Source: Drosophila persimilis
Taxonomy: Eukaryota > Arthropoda > Insecta > Diptera > Drosophilidae
Direction: 5' to 3'
DNA length: 64,000 bases
Assembly: GCF_003286085.1 (NCBI RefSeq)
Contig: NW_020825294.1
Coordinates: forward strand, 5,146,001 to 5,210,000
Positions within the stretch are counted from its first letter, which is position 1. Each line of letters starts with the position of its first letter. The notes below the pieces were generated by a model. The model ran no database searches and was not told where the DNA came from. It saw only the letters and a program-made list of their open reading frames with translations. Below, piece after piece: positions 49,401 through 59,512 of the stretch. The translations under genes were made by a program, and so were the position numbers.

Positions 49401-52400
49401 TCAGGCCATTGTCACAGATCGGGGTGGCTATAGCGAGAGGAGTGTTGAGTTCATGCAATACCTGTCCGAGCATCGCAATCAGAGCACGTTTCTGGCCAAG
49501 CAGAGTGGCTTAGAGCTAAAGTCATCCGGTCGTCCACACAACCCGAATGTCAGCTTTGCCTCCGTCCTCCTGATACTCTTTTGCATGGCCCTGGTGGGCG
49601 TTGTGAGTGTCATTATTTTGGCCCACTTTATGCCGGAGAATCCTTACCTGAATCGCATTCCCCAATGGATACACGATCCCCGTCGCTGGCGGTGGCGTCA
49701 CTTGGGAGTGAGGCTGCGCCGTAATCCCCTCTTCAATCGTTTTGAGAATGTGGTAGCTGGTGGCGGCTCCATCGAAGACCCTCGCGGTGGTGTTGTTGGT
49801 GTGGATCGCGTTACTGTGATGGGCTACGATCCCGGCAACGATGAGGTGAGGGAAAGGTCCTTTGACAATCCCATGTTCGAGCAGGGGGCTGCACAGGTAG
49901 CTTCCAGAGCGGAGGCTTCCAAAGAATCACCTCAGGATCAGCCAGATTTGATGGTTGCTCCTAAAATGGAGACCGGTGACCTGGACAACTGTGGTGTGGA
50001 GGAGCAGGAGCTAACCGAAATCAATTTGGAATCTTCAGAGGGCGAAACGGATGAGGAGGCGCAAATATAGCATTAAAGCATATATTGTTTGGTTATTTAT
50101 ATTATCAGAGACCAATCGGTAAATTACAACAAAAAAAAACACCTCTTCTGGCTAATGAAACTTGATAATATAGTTAACGGGCCTTTCGTGACGTAGGCAC
50201 ACGTAGCTTTCCGCTGACCTTGCCCCCTGACCTTCAGAGGCACCTAATGGAATCGATAGTTGCCGTTAGTTGCGTTGAACGTCGAAGAGCTATTGTATTG
50301 TCACAAATATATGCATCTATTTCTAGGATACACGGCACATCCCCTTCATCATATTGGGGGCGGAGGGACAGCAGTTGAAAGAACACTCAAGAGGGTAGGA
50401 GGGTGGTTTAGAGGTTGAGTCTTTCCAAAGCGGATTAAGTACTCCTCTCAAGTTCTCAAATTAACTTCTGTCAATTCATACTTTGTACCACGGCGGCGGT
50501 TGCGACAGATAAGCGAACCGGCCCAACCTTATCAGTATCAGAACAGAACTCATACATACTTATATGAAATACAAGTGCAACTGCTGTTAGTAGCTGGTCT
50601 GCGGCGGCTAATCAGTACGTATCTGGCATTCGGAAGTTTAACATTAAACATGGCCAAGCCCAAGACGAAGTCGAACAGCAAAGGAGCCACATCACCGGGC
50701 TTCAATAAGGCGGTGCAATTATTGCTGCATTTCACGGCCGTCCTGCAGTTCTGCTATGGTGTATACACTTTTCACACCACACAGATGCCCAATACGGTTC
50801 CCTTTGCTGGAAAATTCAAGTTTTTAACGTTTATTTGTGCGGTAAGCAAAACACGACAACTCTGGAAAGAAAAATATCAAACAAAAAATATCGTTTACTG
50901 TCGATACTGGTGTTTTATGTTGCTGGCAACATTCACTTTGTATGGGCCAGACTCATGTGCCGAGAAATCGAGCAGCATTGTTCCACAACAAGGCGCGGAT
51001 TGAGCAACATTTGCATACCCTGTGGAAATGGATGTTATAGATTGAGAAAATGTTTGTCATCCCATGCTCCAAAGAAGGCAAAAACAACTTAGTCTCTGTT
51101 TTAAATATTACAACGATATTTTGCAATTCATTGTATTCTTACAGAGACCAAGAATAGGTATCAGGATCGAGATATATATATGCAAGATATCAATATATGT
51201 CTTAAACATATCAGTTTGAGAAAAGGTCTTAATTAATTAATAATATGAAATCTTCATATTAAATTAACGAAATAGGGTATACAAATGCCTATACACGCAT
51301 CATGTCTTCAAATACCAGCAACATTGCGACTGTTTTTTTTTTGTTGAACTATTTTGTTCAAGCCTTTTTTTAGCCAAAATACAACAGAAGCAAGGACTAA
51401 AAACTAGCCAATCTTGAAGAAAATGTATTCATCAACGGCCTAAAACTATGTGGGCAGAACTAAGGGTTTTAGTTAGCCAGCATTATCCCGCGGAATATCA
51501 AAAACGAGGAATATGTATAACAGAACTTGAATTCGTCGGTATATTTTAAAAATGAGACGGTATGTTTCGGTATATTTCTGTGGGTCGGACGGTATATTTT
51601 AACGATAAAACCGCGACCAGTACATCCATTCATATTTTGTTTCGTTTGACGACCGGCCGTGAAAAAATCAATTAACTGCCTCAGAAATGGGTACAGCGGC
51701 GAGAACAAACTCCGTTTACGGTGGTGTTTATGGGGCTCTGCGGACTCTGATGCACCTAACGGCCGCCGTACAGTTCACCTATGGCATATACTATGACTAT
51801 TCGTATGTGGAGTTCCCAACAACCGAGCCCGAGATGAGGATTCATCATCCGTTTGGTGGGAAGTTTAAATATCTAACATTTTTGGATGCGGTAAGACAAC
51901 ACAGAGCATCATCCCATGAATACTAATTACGGTGGTTTAAAGTTCAGTTGCTAACTCGGTTTGAATCTAATCTGAAAACGATTGGATAACGCGCTTGCAC
52001 GCAGCTGTGATTGGGGGAAGTAATTCCTTCCACTCCACTCCACTGAACAGGCAAACAACCCTTCAACACACAGACAACACGCCACATACGTACGAGTATC
52101 TGTCTGACCACCCGTTTACCTTCCTTTCCCCACTTGCAGTTAATACAGGCTCTCTACTATATCGTTTCACTCGTCAATGATTTTGTGGGCACAAATGAGC
52201 TGGCACCCAAGCGGCCCCCTGCCATACGGCAATTCAAGGACTGGCTGATGGCCACCCTCGCCTTCCCCGTGGCTCTCAATGTGGGTGTCACCTTCTGGAC
52301 GCTGTATGCCATCGACCGTGAACTCGTCTTCCCCAAGGTCTTGGACCCCGTCTTTCCCAGGTGAGTGAGAGTGCGCTTTTCTTCTATGCACTCTTAATAA

Positions 52401-52748
52401 TTGAATTTAATTTGCGTTTGCAGCTGGCTGAACCATGTCCTCCACACCAATATTGTTGTCTTCATTGTGCTGGAGCTGTTTACCTCGTATCGCGCCTATC
52501 CCAAACGCAGCAAGGGTCTCACTGGCCTGACCATCTTCATGGGCGCCTATTTGGTGTGGATTCACATTGTCAAGCATTACTCCGGCGTCTGGGTGTATCC
52601 GGTGTTGGAGGTGTTGCAGCTGCCGCAGCGCATTGTCTTCTTTGTTGCCGTGATTGGGTTTACATTAGCTCTCTACCTGGTCGGCGAGTTCTTGAACAAC
52701 ACCGTGTGGGCCAAGGAAGTGAAGCTGGCCAAACGCAAGTCCAACTAG
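46283..52748 (+). CDS. CG3625: AIG1-like membrane hydrolase with three alternative first exons
   Basis: AIG1/ADTRP-family multi-pass membrane protein. Human members hydrolyse FAHFA lipids with a Thr nucleophile and a His. Two exons are shared: 52140-52360 and 52424-52748 (181 residues, with WLNHVLHTN carrying the expected His, WTLYAIDREL and VWVYPVLE). Three first exons, each with its own ATG and each ending in phase 0 before a GT donor, can join them: A 46283-46480, B 50650-50841 and C 51687-51890. The proteins would be 247, 245 and 249 residues. The gene name rests on memory of melanogaster neighbours. Amnionless is nested in the intron after exon A. Confidence 0.88.
46481..48495. other. 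Intron after exon A / upstream of Amnionless
   Basis: About 2 kb. AT-rich with pyrimidine tracts and a (CCCACT)n stretch near 46736. It must hold the promoter of the nested Amnionless gene near its right end. No other gene seen. Confidence 0.5.
48496..50070 (+). CDS. Amnionless: Amnionless, cubilin partner for endocytosis
   Basis: Type I membrane protein that carries cubilin to the cell surface; in flies the pair mediates protein uptake by nephrocytes. Single exon, 524 residues from the ATG at 48496. This start puts a signal peptide (WWSVPLPIVGLILITGQV) at the N-terminus. The frame stays open upstream to 48283, but those codons look non-coding. KWYSGGADFNSPSAWVDDYM corresponds to the family's KxW...NFxxxxNW start. 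A cysteine-rich VWC-like region (CGCHKDFDRLIEPVCHN to GSCCLICG) is at about 215-260. A transmembrane helix (VLLILFCMALVGVVSVIILA) is at about 355-375. The cytoplasmic tail contains FDNPMF, an FxNPxF endocytic signal characteristic of Amnionless. The gene sits inside an intron of the AIG1-like gene. Confidence 0.9.
   Translation: MWWSVPLPIVGLILITGQVATATKWYSGGADFNSPSAWVDDYMPCPEDLVVFPKYFPAVLPLPEEISIDGIVFPRDGAILIAEESTITFGAPRNTKCDSDEKTAHLKPPKSSKWFDPHTWKWADISKSVSSPVPELERVPCDDEQVIVKGHAPLAFDLENVQHLRLGQLILAGSSISKFYLEQLLARDLGRFLFHNALDVQVEYYRGELCGCHKDFDRLIEPVCHNVQEQCEAPHCLSPVRPFGSCCLICGAVLTMPRQHCSEEDRKTLQNQLNSMITKQDLAAEIQLHVDYVSSEQYGSFLQAIVTDRGGYSERSVEFMQYLSEHRNQSTFLAKQSGLELKSSGRPHNPNVSFASVLLILFCMALVGVVSVIILAHFMPENPYLNRIPQWIHDPRRWRWRHLGVRLRRNPLFNRFENVVAGGGSIEDPRGGVVGVDRVTVMGYDPGNDEVRERSFDNPMFEQGAAQVASRAEASKESPQDQPDLMVAPKMETGDLDNCGVEEQELTEINLESSEGETDEEAQI
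50071..50649. other. 3' flank of Amnionless and promoter of exon B
   Basis: The left part carries an AATCGATAG (DRE-like) site near 50253. The right part has two GATA-type sites, AGATAAG at 50507-50513 and CTTATCAG at 50528-50535, just before a plausible TCAGT initiator upstream of exon B. No coding sequence apart from possible 5' UTR. Confidence 0.45.
50650..50841 (+). CDS. CG3625: AIG1-like alternative first exon B
   Basis: Sixty-four codons, MAKPKTKSNSKGATSPGFNK to KFKFLTFICA, then GTAAGC. The membrane segment LLLHFTAVLQFCYGVYTF is equivalent to that of the other first exons. Thr60 in FLTF matches the family's catalytic Thr. GATA-type sites lie about 115-145 bases upstream of the ATG. Confidence 0.8.
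51140..51610 (+). repeat. Dispersed repeat copy upstream of exon C
   Basis: Inverse copy of the element at 28085-28930, with long matching blocks (CTTGAATTCGTCGGTATATTT-type end, CAACATTGCGACTG, CTATACACGCATCATG). The right end is a GTATATTT (motif 6) array that stops about 75 bases before the exon C start codon. Confidence 0.72.
51687..51890 (+). CDS. CG3625: AIG1-like alternative first exon C
   Basis: Sixty-eight codons, MGTAARTNSVYGGVYGALRT to KFKYLTFLDA, then GTAAGA. Thr64 in YLTF is the expected catalytic residue. The promoter has motif-6 units supplied by the adjacent repeat copy. This exon is nearest to the shared exons, and its end (KYLTFLDA) is the most like the paralogue at 53472. 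Confidence 0.82.
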
Positions 52749-53471
52749 GCTGTGCATCTACTTAGCTAAGAGTGCGGTTACGGTGTTGTGTAGTAGTCAC
52801 GTTTAATTAGTAACTATATACAAAGAAATAATTCGCTTATATATTTTACATACCTATTAAAATGTGAACCTGTCTTTAACATAAAGAAGTCTAGAGAAGA
52901 AAAAACCAAACCACACAAAACTTGCTAATGATATTTCTATTCTTAATAAGAATTACATTACATTATTGTATTTGAGATTAATAGTCGTAGTTTCACTGTT
53001 CTCCTGAAGGCCTGACCTGAGACCTGAGAGCAATGCAAGACGTCTCGGTTTTCGGTTTTAAATAGCTGAATCGTTAAGTGAAATTTGCCTTTTTCAAATT
53101 GAAACCTCATATCAAGGCACATCAAAACACTTTGAATACCTGCGTTAAATCCTGTAATTTCAAATGTAATATTATAGTACGAGTATCATAATAAAATCGC
53201 AAAACTCTGGTTTAGTCAAAAATAAAGATTTTGAAAACGAGCGCTTCAAATATACTGTTATCTGTCAAAACAAAAGATCTGTGACGAGATAAATATTTGT
53301 TTGTTTGTGGAATAGCTGTAGTGTAAGGTGAGCCGCCACCGCCCCCCCAAACAGCTGACCACATCAGGGTATATTGCATAGAAGGTAGGTGCGAGGGGCC
53401 TAATAAACACCCTCATAGCCGGCACAATCATTGGAAATCCAATCAAACAATATCAAACCAAACCAAAAAAA
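52749..53471. other. Spacer between the two AIG1-like genes
   Basis: 3' UTR of the first gene followed by the promoter of the second. GATA-type sequences (TTATCTG near 53260 and GAGATAAAT near 53286) lie upstream of 53472. No coding sequence seen. Confidence 0.5.
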
Positions 53472-54378
53472 ATGACCAAAAGCAAAAAGAAAACACGTGA
53501 ATCAAACAGCGCCAAGGAAGCCGCCCAGGCCACCAATGACCGTCTGGACACTTGTAATGATGCCTATACAAGCGGCGCCTTCAAGTACCTGCGACTCCTT
53601 GTGCACGTGCTATCAGCGGCACAGTTCTCGTATGGAATTTATTTTCACTATTTCCGTGTGCACTGGCCCAAGGATCTGGAGGAGGAGGAGCTCAAGGCAC
53701 GCTGGGGCGGCAAATTCAAGTATCTAACATTCCTGGACGTCATATTGCAGGCCATATACCATAGCTTGGCCTTGCTGAACGATCTTTTCGGCGACAACAC
53801 GGTCCACGTGGCGTCAAAGTCCAAGCTGCGATCTGTGCGCGACTATATTTTTTCGGCACTGGCCTTTCCCGTCGCCCATAATGTTTGCATCTCATTCTGG
53901 GTCATTTATATATGGGATCGTGAGCTCATCTTTCCCTCGGCACTGGACGCCATATTTCCGAGGCAAGTGACTATAATTATTTTAATCACGTTTACGTGGC
54001 ATTTATGTATAATGAGTTGTTAACCTTTTGTCCTTTTGCAGCTGGCTGAACCATGTGGTGCATACGAATGTGGCTCTGCTGGCGGTAATGGATATGTTTA
54101 CGTGCTTCCGGAAATACCCCAGCCGCCTGGCCGGCGTCACGGGCAACATTTCCTTTATCCTACTGTACATTATTTGGCTGCACATAGTTCGTTACTTCAG
54201 CGGCGAGTGGGTCTATCCCATTTTGGAGGTGTTACCTCTGGCGTTCCGCTACCTGTTTCTGGGCCTTTTGGTGGGCTTCAATCTCGTTTGTTACTTGCTG
54301 GGCGAGTTCTGCAACAGCATTGTCTGGGCACAAGAGCTGAAGCTGCTGCAACAGCAGCAGAAGATCAAACAGGGATAG
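53472..54378 (+). CDS. CG11601: Second AIG1-like hydrolase, tandem paralogue
   Basis: CDS joins 53472-53962 and 54042-54378 (275 residues). The order of membrane segments matches the upstream AIG1-like gene. KYLTFLDVILQAIYHSLALL has the catalytic-type Thr and SWLNHVVHTN the His; IWDRELIFPSALDAIF and EWVYPILEVLPL are the shared later segments. The N-terminus has an extra basic, Ser/Asn/Ala-rich stretch before the first membrane segment. The intron after IFP(S) begins with GC, not GT (AG|GCAAGT), and ends in GCAG. It sits at exactly the same codon as the second intron of the paralogue. The first-exon junction of the paralogue has no intron here. Lipid hydrolase activity is inferred from the family. 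Confidence 0.88.
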
Positions 54379-54913
54379 GATTAAGGATTTAAAATCGTTT
54401 TATTAGTCACACAAAAAACATATGAGATATTTTGTAAACGTTGTAAAGGCACTTTCTGTAATACCATTTGTGTTCTTGCGTTATTCGTTGTGCTTGTTGG
54501 TCGCCCCTGAAAGAGGCTGCAGCTGCTGTTTCTGCACTTGTTATAGCGTTGTAGCTATATTTAATCTATAGTCTAGTGTTTAAGGAAACATCATTTACAT
54601 ACAGACACTGAGGAGGATGTACTTAAGCGCTAAATGGGATGGGATTTGTAAGAACATTCGAAAGTCTAAATCTATGAGTATTTTCGTAAATCGTAATTTC
54701 GCTTAATTCTGCTCAATAAAACAATTAAGGAAGACGCATCATCGGACTTGTCCGAGGCTGAGGCTTTTGTGCCATGAATGCCCTTCACAATATATGTAAA
54801 TATAAATTCTATCGAAACCATGCTGTAAGGATGACGTGAAGGGCACACAAATATACGAGTAGTTTTCGAAACTTAAGTAAATGCATTGGATTGAGTATTA
54901 TCCGCCAGTCTTA
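54379..54913. other. Convergent 3' region of the AIG1-like paralogue and smo
   Basis: About 535 bases between two convergent stop codons, AT-rich, with AATAAA-type signals (for example near 54715). Probably the two 3' UTRs. No coding sequence seen. Confidence 0.55.
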
Positions 54914-57900
54914 CTATTTGGAAGGAAGCAGCAGCATTTTCAGCTTGTCCGATTCGCTCATAAATGTGGGCTCACCTCCCCTGTGATGTCGGTGGCCATT
55001 GTGTCCCAGCAGGGATTGCATCTCGGTGTCTCCCTCTTCGTTGGCGGCGTCGTTGCGCTGACGACTGGCCGCATTCAGCAGTCGCATCGCCTGCTGCAGC
55101 TCCTCATTGCCGTACGATGGTATGTTCAGGTTGGCAATCTCGAAGGGAGTGGCTTGAATTCCCACATCACAGCTGGTCTTGCTGTTGCGCGAATGGGGCT
55201 TCCCCATCGACATCCCCGAATAGGAACTATGCATCAGACTGCCGACATCCAGGGCAACGTCCAGCTCCACAGAGGAGCAGCTGAGCGAGTCGTTGGCGCG
55301 ATCCCTCACATAGTCGCGCTTGAAATCCATCTGCAGCAAATCAGTCAAGCCATTGCCGATGTTTTTGGGATGATGATGATGATGCGTCTTGGGTAGGTCC
55401 TTTCGTGACTTCCGAGACTGACGACTCCGCGTGGAGTTGCGGGAATGACGATTGCCATTCGATTCGTTTGATTTTTGCATGTTCTTGAGGAAATTCTCCA
55501 GAGCCACCTGCTTGCTGTTCGGCAGCTCCTCAATCTTTGGCCCAGTCCTAACATCATCATCATCGTCGTCCTCGCTAACCTCCTGCTTGACCACCACGTT
55601 CAGATCTTGGATTTTCATTGAGGCTCGTGAGTTCTCCTCCTCGGATGATGTGGTCATGTCCTGATTCTGCAGGAATGGAAATATAAATTCGCCATTCTTT
55701 TGCAGAAACTCATTAAGAATCGAGGGATCCAGTCCGGCATTGGCCGTGCGACGTTTCATAGAGCTGTAGTTGTGCTGCTTCTTGGTGCTGTGGGCAAAGA
55801 CGCCCACTTTGTGACTAGCATTTGGATACGTTGTCTTCTTCAGGGCAATCACCTGAGACTCAACGGAAGTGCTGCTCTCCCTTCTGCCGCCTGCAGTGCT
55901 ATACTTGCTGCTTCTGCCCGTGGCCGCGGCAATGTAGTCTCTCCGTCGCTGAGTTCTCTTGTTGCTCGAGGAGGTACCATGTTTGCCCCGGCTCCGCGAT
56001 GCCACTTTGGTCTTCATTTCGGCAATCTTCACAGAGACCTGAGAGTCCACCGAATTGCGTCGAGATTCGACCGAGACGTGCCGCACACTCACACTTATCT
56101 CCGAGTCCAGGGAGTTCTTGCGCGGTCCCTGACTGGAGGAGTTTGCTGTACCTGTGGCAGCTCCCGTGAGGGCCATGCGACGCTTAACGCACTGTGGCAG
56201 ATAGTGCACCCAAGTGGAGCTAATCTCATTCGTCTCCGAGGAATTCAGATCGTTTACGTCAAAGTTGAGGCCCACAGGGTCGGTGTGGGTGTTGTAGAGC
56301 GTTATGGAGAGCCTGCCCTTGTCTTCAAAGTCCTTGCGCTTGGCCCAGGTCTGGGCAATGACCTTGTGCTTGGGCATTTTGACCTCCTCGACCACCTCCT
56401 TGCCGCACTTTCTGTACAGAAATTACGAAATCATTAAATTAACATTTAAAAAAGGAAAATGTAAACTAACTTTCTTATATAACGTTTCCAGGTCTCAATG
56501 GAAGATGGTGTCCAGCACCAGGTGGACATGACAATCCCTGAACTGAAGAGGCACAGCAAATGCAGCTGAAGGACACCCACGCTGGGACGATTCTCTATGC
56601 GACAAGAGCTCTTCTCCTCGAAAACGGAAGATATTTTGCAACTAAAAGAAAGGTAAACAATTGAAACAGATTAATATAATGATTAAAAGATATATAACTG
56701 CTCAAAATGCTCACATTATAAACTCCCTGAAGCTTTCAGCCCACTCCTCGGCATGTCGGAACTCCGTCACATGACAGGCAATGGCCACGAGAATGAAGAC
56801 CAAGGTGAGCAGCGCACAGACGCCCATGCGCATGATGATCAAATGGATTTTATTGCTAGCCGATGTGGATTTAATGTCATTGGCAAAGTGCTTCAGGCCA
56901 AAGAGCATCACCATGCCGCGCGTTATGAAGTAGCCGCCTATGAGAATGACACCGCAGAGCGGTCCCAGCAGCAGGCCAGCCCGCATCGGATGATTAATGT
57001 AGCCCACAAAGCAGATCCCAACAATACTATTGCCATCCACCTCGCTAAAGGCCATTGTGGTGATGGTCAGCACCAGAGGCAGCGACCAAGCAACCAAATG
57101 AAAGTACGAGCCCTTCTTGTCGATGCGATCTTGGACATGGCCCATGGCGCGCCAGTGCCAGGCATATGTGAGGAACACAAACCAGACCATGCCGGCCGTA
57201 AGGAAGTAGTATACCAGGACAAAGATCACAATGCAGGAGAGATTCTCACCGGCGGTGGGCTCTGAATGGCGAAGAGTGCCATCCTTGCGACAGACAATGT
57301 CCTCACGGGATCCTGAAGTGAATTGCAAGAGCCAGCTGAAGAGAGAGAGAGAGAACCAGAGCATAAATGAGACTCCTGTGGGACGGAAGGATCTGTAACC
57401 CAAAGTGGACTCACCCAATGCAGGCAATCAGGAAGCATAGATTTATGTAGAACACAATCACAGCCGGATACTTGTTGGCATTCTGCCAGTCGATGAAAAA
57501 GGTGGCCACCACAAATAGATTGGAGACCAGGCACAGCGTGCCCGCCCATCCAATCAGCTTGTGGATCTGTCGATGCTCATCGTCCGTGTACAAGGGATCT
57601 TTGCAGCGCACACCGCATCCCTCGATGCCCGGATAATAGCTGGCCGCTGACTCGGCCGGTACCAGCGGACTCAGGCACTGGCCGGTTACATTGAATTTCA
57701 TGCCGCGCGCACCGTTTGTGCATTTCGTTGGAAATAGCGTTTCGTTGCAGCGCAGGAATTTCGGGAAAAATGTTGTGTTGTATAAAATGCGACAGGGTTC
57801 CAGCGTAATCCGACACATTTCATACGAAGGCAGGTAGACCATGTCCTGGCCGTTGATTTTCTCGCATTTCGGCTTGAAAACAGCGCACAGAAATGGCTAT

Positions 57901-58467
57901 AAATGGGAGTGGGAGTGGTAGAGGAAGTGTAAGCTAATAGATTCAACTATTTCTTTACTCTTCTGTAGATTGACGTACCTGAATAACCGCCCAACATTTT
58001 GGTACATGCCGCAGAGCGTAGTAATCGTTAAGCTTCTCGTTGAGCTCTTTTTCGGTATGAAAATCAGTTAAATCGAGGCTACTCAATTCATAGGGCAATT
58101 TGGAGCCAAAGCAGGTATTTGAGTGATTTGTGGTGGCATAGCAGCGACCCCGTCGCACACACTGAATGTGGCGACTGTCCAGTCCATCGAACCAGGGCTT
58201 ATCATCTTTGCCTTTCTTCCCGTACAGACGGTAATTGGGAGTGCCATTGATGGGCTCCAGTTCCACATCCACTTGCTTGACACTCGCCGGCGTTGTGCTG
58301 CTATACTTAGACAGGCTGGCGGTCGTCGATCGTACGCAGTTTGACGCCACCCACAGGCAGATTATCGCTAGTTCCCAGAAATGCCTGGTGTGTTGGGGGG
58401 AGGGAGGGGAAACAATAAAATGGTTTGATATAAGCCATTTGGTTGCGTTATTTACTTACATTTGCAT
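54914..58467 (-). CDS. smo: Smoothened, Hedgehog signal transducer (class F GPCR)
   Basis: Seven-pass receptor-like protein that is inhibited by Patched and activates Cubitus interruptus signalling. CDS joins 58460-58467, 57979-58384, 57415-57896, 56715-57335, 56471-56641 and 54914-56411 (1,061 residues; phases agree). A signal peptide (FWELAIICLWVAS) is followed by the cysteine-rich Frizzled-type domain (IQCVRRGRCYATTN, DYYALRHVPKCWAVIQ). The first membrane helix is about residues 253-275 and the seven-helix block runs to about 540 (YYFLTAGMVWFVFLTYAWHW, STWCWTPSSIETWKRYI). The long cytoplasmic tail starts with the conserved KCGKEVVEEVKMPKHKV, has PKA/CK1-type clusters (RRNSVDSQVSV), and ends SDKLKMLLLPSK. 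The first coding exon has only 8 bases (ATGCAAAT), so the initiator lies in a separate exon from the signal peptide core. Confidence 0.97.
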
Positions 58468-59512
58468 AATGCCTTCCGTGTGCCGTGTGTTCGAGAATAA
58501 TATTCGCTAATAATACATCCAATTGCAGCCTTTTGTGAATATTAATGGGACCCAAGTGCGGCAGCCGCTCCTCGTTTGGGAGCTACTTGGAGGATCGCTT
58601 GGAGGAGCACTTCAAAGCATGGTGCCCATGTATTCGTTGAGTTCTGGCTTTATTTTTATTCAAAAAACAAATGGAACCAAGGAGAAAAACAAAAATAAAC
58701 GCGACTCCGCGGCCGAAACTTGGGATTGATACCAATATATCGATAGATATTTTTTCTTGGTAATATATATTGAAGGTTTTTTTTTAATATTATTGTTAAT
58801 ATGGATATTATGGATAAAACTGGAAACTATTTTTCTGTTGTTTCACGCTCACGAGTTTCTGGGCGGCAAGGCCGTTCTTTCAAATACGCCCGCCCTTAAA
58901 GGTTGCTGGTGCTTACAAATGTGCTGCTCGGCTACATGTGGCTGGAAAATGTATGTTGCTGAGAAAAACAACAGGTAAAATGGCCCAGGAAATCCACCCT
59001 GTAAAGACTTACAAGGCTTGTAAACAAACCCTCCCTGTACAGTACAATTGAAAGAACACGGTGAGGTGAGGTGGGCGCCGATAAAATTAGAGGTGAGCTG
59101 GAGCGTTCTGTTTCATTGCCCAGCACTGATGCGCTATCGAATTTTGTTTTGTATACGCCAGTTCGAAGAACCAGTTCAGTGGCTCAAACTGTAGTGCATT
59201 TGATGATTTGTTTAATGATTTGAATACGACCATAAACTCAGGCAAAATGTTACTCAACTCAAGTGCAAATATTAGTATTTAGAAGATCAGTCAAGATTGT
59301 ACTGCCAGTTAAGCGAACCGTGGCACTGAATCAAGAACGCAAACGTAAACTGTAGTTCGGGTCCATTGAACTAGTTCAGCGTTGAACTGCAGCACACAAA
59401 CATCAATGTATTTTTTACATCCCTACACTGCTTCATTTTTATTTCACGGTGCAACAAAATACAGAGGAGAAAGAAAGGGGGCTTCCGAATTGAATTATCC
59501 AAAATAAAAGCC
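58468..59512. other. Divergent spacer between smo and the next gene
   Basis: About 1 kb. It has a perfect DRE (TATCGATA) at 58738-58745, about 270 bases upstream of the smo start codon. The remainder is AT-rich and leads to the plus-strand gene at 59513. No coding sequence recognised. Confidence 0.55.
58738..58745. promoter_or_regulatory. smo: DRE (TATCGATA) upstream of smo
   Basis: A palindromic DREF-binding element about 270 bases 5' of the smo ATG, at a distance suitable for the core promoter. Confidence 0.55.

Noticed and set aside
55700..56437. Plus-strand open frame of 245 codons
   Set aside because: Antisense of the smo cytoplasmic-tail exon; no conserved features.
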